The notes below the pieces were generated by a model. The model was not told the DNA's origin and ran no database searches. It saw only the letters and a list, made by a program, of their open reading frames with translations. From Turnera subulata (Eukaryota; Streptophyta; Magnoliopsida; Malpighiales; Passifloraceae), in NCBI GenBank assembly GCA_028386065.3, contig JAKUCV010004748.1:93889-157888 (forward strand): a stretch of 64,000 nucleotides of DNA. The letters run 5' to 3'. Below are positions 1-9,590 of this stretch, one piece after another (within the stretch, counting starts at the first letter, position 1; every line of letters starts with the position of its first letter). The translations under genes were made by a program, and so were the position numbers.

Positions 1-3000
1 GGACTTGGCAAGCCAGAGCCCATCCCAAACTGCCCTAATCTCAGCAAGTAGAGGCTCTGACACAGATGCATTCGCTTTCATGAACGCTGCCAAACAGCAA
101 CCTTGATGGTTTCTAATGACTCCTCCCGATCCTCCCTTATTATTATCCTTCATCCAAGCACCATCAACATTCAGCTTTAGCCAGTTTTCTTGAGGAGGAA
201 CCCAATGCGAGGCATTACCACGTATTGGAGTAAGAACAAATCGGCAGCTATGCTCCATAAATGAGTTACAAAAATCGGCAGCCCAACCTGCCACTTCAAA
301 AGCCTTCTGCTTGTAGTTGTCAAAAAGAGTGTCATTCCTATCCTTCCAGATGGCCCATGCCACCGTAAGAAACAAAGCAACATCCTTCTGTGAACCAGAA
401 GAAATAGTGGTACAGGAGGAAGAAAAATCCCGAGCCTTGGAAACATCAAAACCAGCACCACTCCATCTAACCTCCTCCCAAATCTCCAAAGCTCTTGGAC
501 ATCTAAATAGTGCGTGAGTAATGTCCTCACGATCCTCGCCACACCTCCCACAAGTAACATGTTCAGTTATTCTCCTACGGGCCAAAATCATGTTAACTGG
601 AAGAATGTCATGCACAGCCCTCCATGCAAATAGCTTCACCTTATTAGGTACCACAGCTGACCAGATACACCTCCAAATATCCCCAGTATTGTTAGCATTT
701 GATGAAGACGCCTCTCCAGCCACAACATGCTCCCAATATTGCATCTCCACATGGTATGCAGTTTTCACCGAAAACATCCCCCTTCTATCATGGAACCAGG
801 CCCAGTCGTCATCAACACCAAACTGGCTCAAAGGGATTGACGCAATTAAATCGGCATCCCCACCACCGAACACAGCATCAAGTCTTGCTTTATTCCAGCG
901 AGGGGGATTTTGCAGGATGAGGGAGTCCACCGTGGTTCCCGCCTCAACACCAGGGTCAATAACCAACGGCCTGAAGCTCCACACCCTTGGGATCCAAGGG
1001 TCCTCTCTTATCCGAACTGTGGTACCAGTTCCAATCCTCCTATAAATCCCTTTACACAGCGTATCTCTCCCAATCAAAAGACTTCTCCATGTGTAGGAGG
1101 GTCTACAACCCAGTTCTGCATCCATAAAAGAAGATCCAGGGAAGTACTTAGCCTTAAGGATTCGAGCACATAAGGAGTTAGGGTTCGTTAACAAACGCCA
1201 CCCTTGTTTGGCAAGTAGTGCTTTGTTGAACGCCATCAAATCCCGGAAACCCAACCCTCCTCTTGATTTCGGCCTACACAAGGACTCCCATCGAATCCAA
1301 TGTATCTTCCTCTTGTCAGAGCTATCGCCCCAAAAAAACCTTGCAACCAGTGAGTTTAGTTCCCTACACAACTCATCAGGGATTTTGAACACAGACATTG
1401 CATATGAGGGTATGGCTTGCGCCACCGATTTAACAAGGATCTCCTTCCCTGCCTTAGAGAGCAGGTTTCCCTTCCAGCCCTGGATCTTACTCCACACTCT
1501 CTCTTTGATCTCGAGAAAAACCTTCTTCTTACTCTTTCCAACCATGGGAGGAAGGCCTAGATATTTTTGGTAGCATCCCTCAGTCGTGATTCCCAGGATG
1601 GCTTTAATGCCCACTCTCAATTCCTCTGCACAATTTGGACTAAACTGAATAACAGACTTGTCAAAATTCACCATCTGGCCAGAATGGGCCTCATATACCT
1701 CCAAAATCTGTTTAATAGCCCTTGCCCCTTGGACCGTAGCCTTCACAAATATGACGCAGTCATCAGCGAACATTAGGTGTGTGACATGAGGTGCACCCCT
1801 ACAAACTCCAAAGCTCTGTAGGCTGCCTCTTCTGACCGCATCCTCAAACAACCAGGTCAAATACTCAGTGCAGATTAAGAAAAGGTAGGGTGAAAATGGA
1901 TCACCCTGCCTTAATCCCCTCTCTGGAATGATATCCCCTACAACAAAGTCATTAACCTTTACCCCAAAAGATGCTGATCTTACGCACATCATAACCCACC
2001 CAATCCATTGCTCATGGAAACCCATTATGCGCAAGACATTCTCCAAAAGAGGCCACTCCAATCTGTCATATGCCTTTGCCATGTCAAGCTTCAAGGCCAT
2101 CAAACCCTCTTTCTCCTTCCTCTTATTCTTCAGGCAGTGAATCATCTCATACGCCACTAGGACGTTATCAGAAATTAAGCGCCCCGGAACAAAAGCGCTC
2201 TGCTTCTCAGAGATCAAATTCTTCAAGAAGTCCTTCAGCCTATTCGCCAACAACTTTGACAAGATTTTATACAGCACGTTACAGAGGCTTATAGGTCGAA
2301 AATGACTCATCAGCTCAGGCTTCTTACACTTTGGGATCAGGGCTAAAGTCGTCCTATTGAGATCCTTAGGCATCCGACCCTCCCTCAACACACTTCTCAG
2401 GTATTTGCACACATCTGGACCCACCACATCCCAGTAACATTGATAGAATGCAGGAGAGAACCCATCAGGCCCCGGAGCCTTGGATGGATTCATTTGGAAA
2501 AGGGCAAATTTTATCTCCCCATCAGAAACAGGCCTAATCAATTCTCTGTTTACCTCCTCCCCCACACGGCCCTGAAGACCCCCAAAAGAGTCAATGCCAT
2601 AAGACTGGACAGATGATGAGAAGAGTCCTGCAAAATAGCTTGTTGCAATGGACTCCATCGAACTCTGGTCCTCAAATCTTATCCCTGCATCATTAACCAA
2701 AGCGTCAATTCTATTTTTTGCCCTCCGCTGGTTCGCTTTGCGATGAAAGTATGCCGTATTCTTATCACCGGCTGACATCCACAGAGCTTTTGCTCGTTGT
2801 CTCCATATCATCTCCTCTCTAGCTAATAAATCATCCAACCTGGACAGAAGGACCCTCCTCCGGCTCCACGTAGCAGCTGTGGGAGCAGACCACTGAAGGC
2901 AATCAAGCTCCTCTCTTGTCTTCCTAATGGCATTAGGAATATCACCAAAACGTCTCTTATTCCACTGAACCAGAGCCCTTTTGGTGTCTTCCAGTTTGCC

Positions 3001-3834
3001 AGCCATGTCCTCCCAGTTTCTTACAGAAGATGTCCCCTGCCATTGTTCAATGATCACCTCCCTACACTCTGCCTCTCTCAGCCAATGATCTTCAAATGCA
3101 AACCTCCTCCTTCTGCGATTTCTCCACCTCATAGTACCAAATAAATCCACCAGAATAGGGAGATGGTCAGACCCCTCATCACCTAAGTGAGATACCTTTA
3201 CATATGGAAAACAAAGCTTCCAATTCTGGGAACACACTGCCCTATCCAGCCTGAGCTTTGTGTTTGCTAACCCTTCTCTACAATTCGACCATGTGAAGGG
3301 GTATCCAATAAACCCCAAGTCATGAAGCTGACAGATTTCCAGACACTCATTGAAATCCGTCATCAGTCTTGTAGCTCGTTGAGGTCCACCCGACTTTTCT
3401 GAAGACTTTGATATCTCATTAAAATCCCCAGCACAAAGCCAAGGTAGATCACTGCAAGACTTAAGCCTCCTTAGCAGCTCCCATGAATGCCTCCTCTCTC
3501 CCTCCACAGGAGATCCATAGAAACCAGTGAAGCGCCACCTTGATCCTCCTAGGTCCTCAACAACGACATCAATATGGGCAATAGAGTAGGATAGGAGAGT
3601 GACATTCACATCCTCCTTCCAAAGGAGAGCAAGCCCCCCACTTCTTCTAACACAGTCTACGAAAACGCCGTTCCTGCAATTCAAACTCCATTTAATCCTG
3701 TCCATTTCCCTACCTTTCTTCCTGGTTTCAGACAGGAAGACCATACTCGGGTTCACGCGATTCATGAGATCGCGGAGGTTTCGAACTGCGCGGGGTTTCC
3801 CGAGTCCCCGGCAGTTCCAACATAGGGCACTCAT
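1..3834 (-). CDS. LINE ORF2: endonuclease / reverse transcriptase / RNase H, partial, open to window edge
   Basis: I checked every codon of this frame and found no stop from the ATG at 3834-3832 to base 1, so 1278 codons are visible and the ORF leaves the window open. The protein begins with an APE-type endonuclease (CWNCRGLG near residue 5; SDHLPILV near 223). The reverse transcriptase follows (SKAPGPDGF near 452, catalytic FADD at 689-692), then a zinc-binding region with ITHALFRCP. The start of an RNase H domain (LNVDGAW near 1219) is cut by the edge. It would nick target DNA and copy the LINE RNA at the nick. An undamaged frame of this length suggests a young copy. Its start overlaps the ORF1 stop, which suggests coupled translation. 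Confidence 0.93.
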   Translation of the reverse strand, partial: MSALCWNCRGLGKPRAVRNLRDLMNRVNPSMVFLSETRKKGREMDRIKWSLNCRNGVFVDCVRRSGGLALLWKEDVNVTLLSYSIAHIDVVVEDLGGSRWRFTGFYGSPVEGERRHSWELLRRLKSCSDLPWLCAGDFNEISKSSEKSGGPQRATRLMTDFNECLEICQLHDLGFIGYPFTWSNCREGLANTKLRLDRAVCSQNWKLCFPYVKVSHLGDEGSDHLPILVDLFGTMRWRNRRRRRFAFEDHWLREAECREVIIEQWQGTSSVRNWEDMAGKLEDTKRALVQWNKRRFGDIPNAIRKTREELDCLQWSAPTAATWSRRRVLLSRLDDLLAREEMIWRQRAKALWMSAGDKNTAYFHRKANQRRAKNRIDALVNDAGIRFEDQSSMESIATSYFAGLFSSSVQSYGIDSFGGLQGRVGEEVNRELIRPVSDGEIKFALFQMNPSKAPGPDGFSPAFYQCYWDVVGPDVCKYLRSVLREGRMPKDLNRTTLALIPKCKKPELMSHFRPISLCNVLYKILSKLLANRLKDFLKNLISEKQSAFVPGRLISDNVLVAYEMIHCLKNKRKEKEGLMALKLDMAKAYDRLEWPLLENVLRIMGFHEQWIGWVMMCVRSASFGVKVNDFVVGDIIPERGLRQGDPFSPYLFLICTEYLTWLFEDAVRRGSLQSFGVCRGAPHVTHLMFADDCVIFVKATVQGARAIKQILEVYEAHSGQMVNFDKSVIQFSPNCAEELRVGIKAILGITTEGCYQKYLGLPPMVGKSKKKVFLEIKERVWSKIQGWKGNLLSKAGKEILVKSVAQAIPSYAMSVFKIPDELCRELNSLVARFFWGDSSDKRKIHWIRWESLCRPKSRGGLGFRDLMAFNKALLAKQGWRLLTNPNSLCARILKAKYFPGSSFMDAELGCRPSYTWRSLLIGRDTLCKGIYRRIGTGTTVRIREDPWIPRVWSFRPLVIDPGVEAGTTVDSLILQNPPRWNKARLDAVFGGGDADLIASIPLSQFGVDDDWAWFHDRRGMFSVKTAYHVEMQYWEHVVAGEASSSNANNTGDIWRCIWSAVVPNKVKLFAWRAVHDILPVNMILARRRITEHVTCGRCGEDREDITHALFRCPRALEIWEEVRWSGAGFDVSKARDFSSSCTTISSGSQKDVALFLTVAWAIWKDRNDTLFDNYKQKAFEVAGWAADFCNSFMEHSCRFVLTPIRGNASHWVPPQENWLKLNVDGAWMKDNNKGGSGGVIRNHQGCCLAAFMKANASVSEPLLAEIRAVWDGLWLAKS

Positions 3835-5100
3835 GGCGATCGGCGGGACTGGTCCACGCCAGCCTCCGCCGCTTGAGTATTTGGACACAACACAGGCACT
3901 TCACATGCTTCTTCTGTACCCTCTATTGTAGCAACAGATAACCCTGAGGTAGCCTCAACGGACTCCTTCACCTCTGCCAGCGCTCCCTCCCCGTTTACAA
4001 CCTCATTCACTTTTCCATACTTAACATCCAGAGTCGCAAACGGGTTTTCTTCCGATACCATCAACTTATCTAGTTGGGAAGACACCACTGGTATCAGAGT
4101 CATACTAGGGGACATACAGGCACCTTCCCCCTTGCTTCTAGCCAGCTTTTTGATTCTGACCCTCCTGCGGGATGAAGAGGCTTGACCTTGTCCAACCATA
4201 AAGACCTTCTCCCCTTCTTGAACAACCGAAAAAGACTGGGATAGGCTTCTATTTGGGCTTGTGGATTCAAGAGAAAACTCCAGAAGATGCTCCTCAGCTG
4301 GGTTTTGGTTATGTGGGCTAGGGAAAGTGCCCCCTACAGTATTGGGTTCGGAGGGGGTTATAGTAGATTTAGATGGTTTATTTGGGGGGCTAAGAGCTAA
4401 TAGATGCGTGGTACTTTGGGTAATAGAGTTTGGGTCGTCCAGTGGTTTTAGTTGGGCTAAAGAGAGGTCCAGTTTAGAGGGACTAGGTTTTGGCCTTATG
4501 TACCTGCTTTGAAGGATCCTCTTTTGCTTCTTTGAGACAGGGAGGTCCACAGGTCCCTTGTCCTTCCTCTTCATTATGGGCCCCCCAGGAGTGGTTTCTT
4601 CACAAGAAAGCCTTGAAATCATATCTCCCACTTCTTGTAGCGAAGTCCCATCAGAGCCGCCAACACTCTTTGACCTGCCTCCCTCTAAATTGATGTTAGT
4701 CACACCCCTGCTGCAAACATCAACAGCTCTTTGCTTATCGAGCCCCTCACCTACAGCCTCCACCGCAGCCTTGCCCCTAGGATTACTCAAAAGCGGAGCC
4801 AAAACATTGAGAGCGTCGGCCTTGTCAGGAACTGCCACCCCCAGAAAGTCACACATCTCCGCCAGTTTAGATTCTTCTATTCCAAAAGCACGAAACCACG
4901 CCACCAATTGGGTCCTACAGTGATCAGGGTCGTACCCTGCACGAAGATCCTCTTGTTTCTTCTTGATACGTTGCTCACGCGCCTCTAGCAAACGCGCCAC
5001 CTCCTTGTCCATCTGAGCCCACTTGTCCTTGCCGGGGGCGCCTTTCTCGCTCCCAGGAGCCGCGAGATCCTCCCATCCTCTGGCCCTTCCTATCAAGAAA
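1..5100 (-). mobile_element. L1-like LINE, minus strand, 3' end outside window
   Basis: A non-LTR retrotransposon reads right to left. Its ORF1 (5198-3831) and ORF2 (3834 to the edge) overlap by the four bases ATGA. The 5' boundary is placed loosely near 5100, where the GC-rich coding-like sequence gives way to AT-rich flank. The usual N-terminal RNA-binding half of plant LINE ORF1 is not visible, so the copy is probably 5'-truncated. The 3' UTR, poly(A) tail and target-site duplication lie left of the window, so the insertion boundaries cannot be confirmed. Confidence 0.9.
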
Positions 5101-5198
5101 TTACTACTACACAAAAAGAAGTGCGTTGCATTATATATTCCCCAGTATGAGAAAAGTTTGGTCGTCCTGTGTAAAAAGAGTGAATTTTTGCTTCTCAA
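3831..5198 (-). CDS. LINE ORF1-like protein, probably N-terminally truncated
   Basis: This 455-codon frame ends at TGA 3833-3831, overlapping the ORF2 ATG as ATGA. Plant LINE ORF1 proteins usually carry a DUF4283 RNA-binding domain and a CCHC knuckle. Neither is visible here. What remains is a charged, partly helical stretch (MDKEVARLLEAREQRIKKKQ from about 5012), a Ser/Pro-rich middle and a basic patch (SSSRRRVRIKKLARSKGEG). The first 45 or so residues come from AT-rich sequence unlike the rest and are likely flanking DNA read through by chance. The internal Met at 5012 is the more credible start for element-derived coding. Assignment as ORF1 rests on position and overlap rather than on a recognised domain. 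Confidence 0.6.
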   Translation of the reverse strand: MRSKNSLFLHRTTKLFSYWGIYNATHFFLCSSNFLIGRARGWEDLAAPGSEKGAPGKDKWAQMDKEVARLLEAREQRIKKKQEDLRAGYDPDHCRTQLVAWFRAFGIEESKLAEMCDFLGVAVPDKADALNVLAPLLSNPRGKAAVEAVGEGLDKQRAVDVCSRGVTNINLEGGRSKSVGGSDGTSLQEVGDMISRLSCEETTPGGPIMKRKDKGPVDLPVSKKQKRILQSRYIRPKPSPSKLDLSLAQLKPLDDPNSITQSTTHLLALSPPNKPSKSTITPSEPNTVGGTFPSPHNQNPAEEHLLEFSLESTSPNRSLSQSFSVVQEGEKVFMVGQGQASSSRRRVRIKKLARSKGEGACMSPSMTLIPVVSSQLDKLMVSEENPFATLDVKYGKVNEVVNGEGALAEVKESVEATSGLSVATIEGTEEACEVPVLCPNTQAAEAGVDQSRRSP

Positions 5199-7027
5199 TT
5201 TTGCTGGGTTGTTGGTGGCTAGGGAGTTATATATCCTAAGAGGAAGTGAGTAACTGCTTGACTAGCATTCAATTAACCAAAAATTTAATCGATGCCATAG
5301 GCTGCTCATTGCGACAATAAAATGGAATACATGGTTAAAAAAACAATGCACAAAAAGAGATTAGTCAAATTCTGTCATGTCATGGCAACATTGGATCGGA
5401 TCCACGCCACAAGCACGTATAGATACAAACGACCTGTGGCATCTAGTCCAAGTAATTTGTCAACACGAAAAAAATCGGAAAATTTTACCAATTTTTTTAT
5501 GCGTGGTAAATATATAACTTTGATGAGAGATGGCAATGGAAGTAGAAACCCAAGAGTAGTCTAAGTAGGAATCCTTTATATAATAATGTGAAGATAGGAA
5601 TGGGCAGAAAGATGATTTTGGAAAAAAATATTTATAGCTTGGTCGGATGTATTAAGAACAAAAATTTCAGGATAATTAGCTTGCAGTATTGGGCAAATAC
5701 GGGTGAGGACTGATGATTAACCAACTAAGCTAATCCTCATAACAAAATGACAACATAATTTGTGATGAATAAAAGGAAAGGTTTTCGAATCTAAGGTACC
5801 ATGGCATTCTTATCCAAATACTGTACGATAGAGAAGTTCTTTAATTAGACAAATCACTTCACATACATTAATCTGTAAAATTCTTGTTGGCATTTTTACG
5901 TATCATCCATATATCATCATCTATCTATTCTTTCCCTACATGGAAATTTTGATTGGTTGTATACCAAGTTATTTACTCAAAATTATCTCTAAAAGGTGCC
6001 TAACATTGATTAAAGATATGCAGACATATTATGTATATGTCATCCACTTGCAAAATCGGATTAGAATATTATCCTCTTGATACATTTTTTTCCAAAAAAA
6101 AAGAAATTCTCTTACATGTTTACCCAATGGATATGGTTCTATTTTTCTTGGTCAGGGCCAATGGATGTGCACACGTTGTTCGTGCTTACCACATTTAAGC
6201 CATTAAATGATCGGTTACAATTACTATAACTATGAAATAAACTTTTTTTTAGAAATAACTATGTATGTCAAAAGGAAAACTATAAAATAAAGAGAAAGCG
6301 TACCTCTTCTCTCTATTTTTGGTGCAAACTACGTTCAAAATAGTAGCATTATCCCATGTGGCCCATTACAATGGCCAATACTTTTGAAAAGAAATCAGAT
6401 TCATCTCGATTCTTGACAGAAATGAACGAGCATATTCTTTTATTTTTTTCCTTAATTTAACAAGAACTTATGAGCAAATCTTGTAACTCCAAACACAGCA
6501 ATATGTGAATATCTATTTGCTCTATACTCTTCTTATATATGTCAAAATCGGTTAGATCTGTTCCCGTTATTGGCATTTGAGAATCCGTAAAATCTGATTA
6601 TCAGAAAAAACAATCCATAAATTCTCACTACACTTCGAATTTCCTAAAAAAAAAAAATCCAATTGAAACACCCTTGGGATTAACGTTGCTTCACTTACTA
6701 CAAAATCACTCTATAAATATTCTCTGTCTTTCTGCTAAATTCATATCAGTTCCTGTTGTTAGTTTTCCACAATGGAGTTGTGTCCCCAATCCAGACAATG
6801 TTATGCAGTTAGTTCTCTATCCTGTCTTAGTCACATCTCCATGTCCTAACTTGTTCAGTTGTCCTCCAAATTTCGGATTCATAAAATTCTACTACGATTT
6901 CTTTTGGATTATGTTGAAATGTTTTCACTGATTTTTTATTTTCCTTTCGGTTTATCTTATGTGATGACCTTGAACTTGTAAACTGAAAAAGACGCGATCT
7001 TTAATTTCGTCTGATCAATCTCTACAG
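5199..7027 (+). other. AT-rich intergenic region and 5' part of the polygalacturonase gene
   Basis: No convincing coding sequence was seen. An intron acceptor (ctacag) at 7022-7027 shows that the polygalacturonase gene has at least one upstream exon in this interval. Its ATG exon could not be fixed: the reading frame upstream of 7028 meets a stop at 6971 without any ATG. Confidence 0.5.
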
Positions 7028-8852
7028 GTTTTGAAGCTTCTCGCAATCTTTGTGATATTGGGATCACTTATTGATTCAAGACTAGTAGAATCCCGAGAAG
7101 TTGAGAATTTGCAGGCCACAGAGTACTCCGCCATAAACTGCCGTAAGCACAGTGCAGTTTTGACAGATTTTGGAGGTGTTGGTGATGGGAAAACGTCCAA
7201 CACAAAGGCATTTAAATCAGCAATCGAGCATCTAAGCAAATATGCATCAGATGGTGGAGCACAGCTGATTGTTCCACCAGGGAAATGGTTAACTGGTAGC
7301 TTTAATCTCACTAGTCATTTCACTCTTTACCTCCACAAGGATGCTGTCATTCTCGGAAGCCAGGTAACCTTTCTTTGTGAATGTTGGGGTTTACACAATT
7401 CCTTTATAGGCATGATTATGCATACTTCAGAGTTCACCACTAACTAATTATTCAATGGGCAGGATGAGGCAGATTATCCGGTTGTGCCTCCATTACCTTC
7501 TTATGGAGTGGGGAGAGATGCCCCCGATGGAAGGTTCGCTAGTCTTATTTTCGGTACAAATCTCACGGATGTAGTGGTGACTGGTAATTAAAACCTCAAC
7601 TTCATCAGTTTTATATGTTCAGATAAAACTTTTCCTCTGTTGCATCACATATTGTGTAATTGGCTTATTGCATTTCTATATGTTGTCTGATCAGGAAACA
7701 ATGGCACAATCAATGGCCAAGGCCGGCCGTGGTGGACGAAGTTCAAGGCAAAGCAGTTGAACTACACCAGGCCGTATCTGCTTGAGCTTATGTTCTCAGA
7801 TCAGATTCAAATATCTAACCTTACCTTCATCGACTCCCCATCATGGAATATTCATCCTATATACTGCAGGTTTGTCAGATTTCCTTACTTTAAACTGCAG
7901 GCTTTGCTGTAGATTGTCTCGGCTCTTATGTGAATGTGATAAATGCAGTAACGTGATTGTAAAATGGCTCACCATTCTTGCTCCGGTTGATGTCCCTAAT
8001 ACTGATGGTGTTAATCCAGGTTGGTTAGCCTTCCTAGTATCATAACTTCTGGCCTTTTCTTTATGTTCTTGATTAATGGTTGCTATGAGGTTTATAGGTT
8101 ATATGACATAGACACGAAATTTTAATAACAATCTCAACTTTCCTTGATGTATTGCTTTCATTTTTCCAGATTCATGCACAAACACACTAATTGAAGATTG
8201 TTACATAGTATCCGGGGACGACTGCATTGCAGTTAAGAGTGGCTGGGATCAATATGGAATCGATGTTGGCATGCCTACAAAGCAGCTTGCCATAAGGAGG
8301 CTTACCTGCATTTCTCCTGACAGTGCTACAGTAGCACTTGGCAGCGAGATGTCAGGTGGAATCCAAGACGTTAGAGTTGAGGATGTCACAGCCATTGATA
8401 CTCAGTCTGGGGTTCGAATCAAAACTGCTATTGGAAGAGGGGGTTATGTGAAAGACATTTTTGTAAGAAATATGAGGATGAAGACCATGTATTATGTTTT
8501 CTGGATGACTGGCGCTTATGGGTCACACCCTGGTGGGAAATTTGATCCCAAAGCACTACCTAACATTACAGGAATAAACTACAAAGACATGGTAGCTGAA
8601 AACGTCACCTACACAGCAAGACTTGATGGAATTAAAAACGACCCTTTTACTGGCATTTGCATTTCGAATGCAACCATAACTTTGGCAGAGAAAGCCAAGG
8701 AACTACAATGGAACTGCACTGACATATCAGGTGTTACAAGTCGTGTGACTCCTAAGCCCTGTGCTGCATTGCCTGAGAAAGAAATTGACTGCCCTTACCC
8801 AGAAGATAAGCTGCCAATTGAAAAAGTGCAACTCAAAACTTGCTCTGCCTAG
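7028..8852 (+). CDS. GH28 polygalacturonase-like protein (first exon not resolved)
   Basis: Exons 7028-7363, 7463-7583, 7695-7869, 7949-8019 and 8170-8852 join in phase to 461 residues plus TAG. The protein starts with a hydrophobic segment (LLAIFVILGSLIDS), fitting a secretion signal, so it should act on pectic polymers in the cell wall. GH28 motifs are present: NTDG at the end of exon 4, GDDC and RIKT in the last exon. The usual catalytic-loop GHG is replaced by SEMSGG (ALGSEMSGG), as I recall for a subgroup of plant GH28 proteins. Substrate and endo/exo mode are therefore uncertain. Exon 7028 begins at an acceptor in phase 0 with Val-Leu-Lys, so the initiator Met is in an upstream exon. 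The product could equally be annotated 'probable polygalacturonase' or rhamnogalacturonase-like. Confidence 0.9.
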
Positions 8853-9590
8853 TGTGTAGGACCATGAGCTTTATACAAATTTGAATAATACAATTCGTTT
8901 CTCTGTCGTGTACTTTGTAAGCAATGATTAGATACAAGAGGTTCTACCATGATTTCAAGTTCAATTGTTTAGACAATCAAACATTTTTCCCAGTAAAATC
9001 ACCTCCAAAATAAACAAAGTATTGAGAAAAGATCCTGTCCAAAAACTGTTGGAATCCACGACAGAGGGCGTCGAAAATCCAATCACTAAATGATAAAGTA
9101 AAAGAAGTACAAACATGATTGGCGTATCTGCCAGTGGACGTTCAATGAAAATGTACTCTGCTGGATGGATTAATTGCCAGGATTCTGATATATTAAAATC
9201 CAGCAGACGTTGCTTTATCAGAATTGATTTGCTTATTCTGTTTTATGTACAAGAAAATAATAAAATCTTTGAGAAATAGGGTCTAAGAGGCTAAACCTTC
9301 TCCCAATTACAAACAAAAATTAAAACCTGCTACGAGCAATTTTGCCACTTCTGAATCAAACACTGGCGCAAACGCCCTTGCTTCCTTTTTCATATGAATT
9401 AAAGTTTCTCTCAGAAGATCCTGAAACATTCTGATTCTGGTTCTTTTGCAAGTTATTCCGGCAAGAATAGCCGTCTACCCTAACCTGGTATTCCTGCATC
9501 ATGGGAATGACATAGCAAGTTCAGTATGTCACAGGTTTGCAAGAGGAAATAAATAAATACAAATGCAAAATTCATTTTGTAGAGGAAGGG
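8853..9590. other. Convergent intergenic region
   Basis: This holds the 3' ends of the polygalacturonase-like gene (+) and the receptor-like kinase gene (-), which face each other. No further gene or repeat was recognised. Confidence 0.6.

Noticed and set aside
6674..6931. 85-codon frame considered as first exon of the polygalacturonase
   Set aside because: Its frame and available GT donors do not join in phase with the exon at 7028.
8400..8425. GGTTCGAATC resembling a tRNA T-loop
   Set aside because: It is inside the polygalacturonase coding exon and no tRNA stems flank it.
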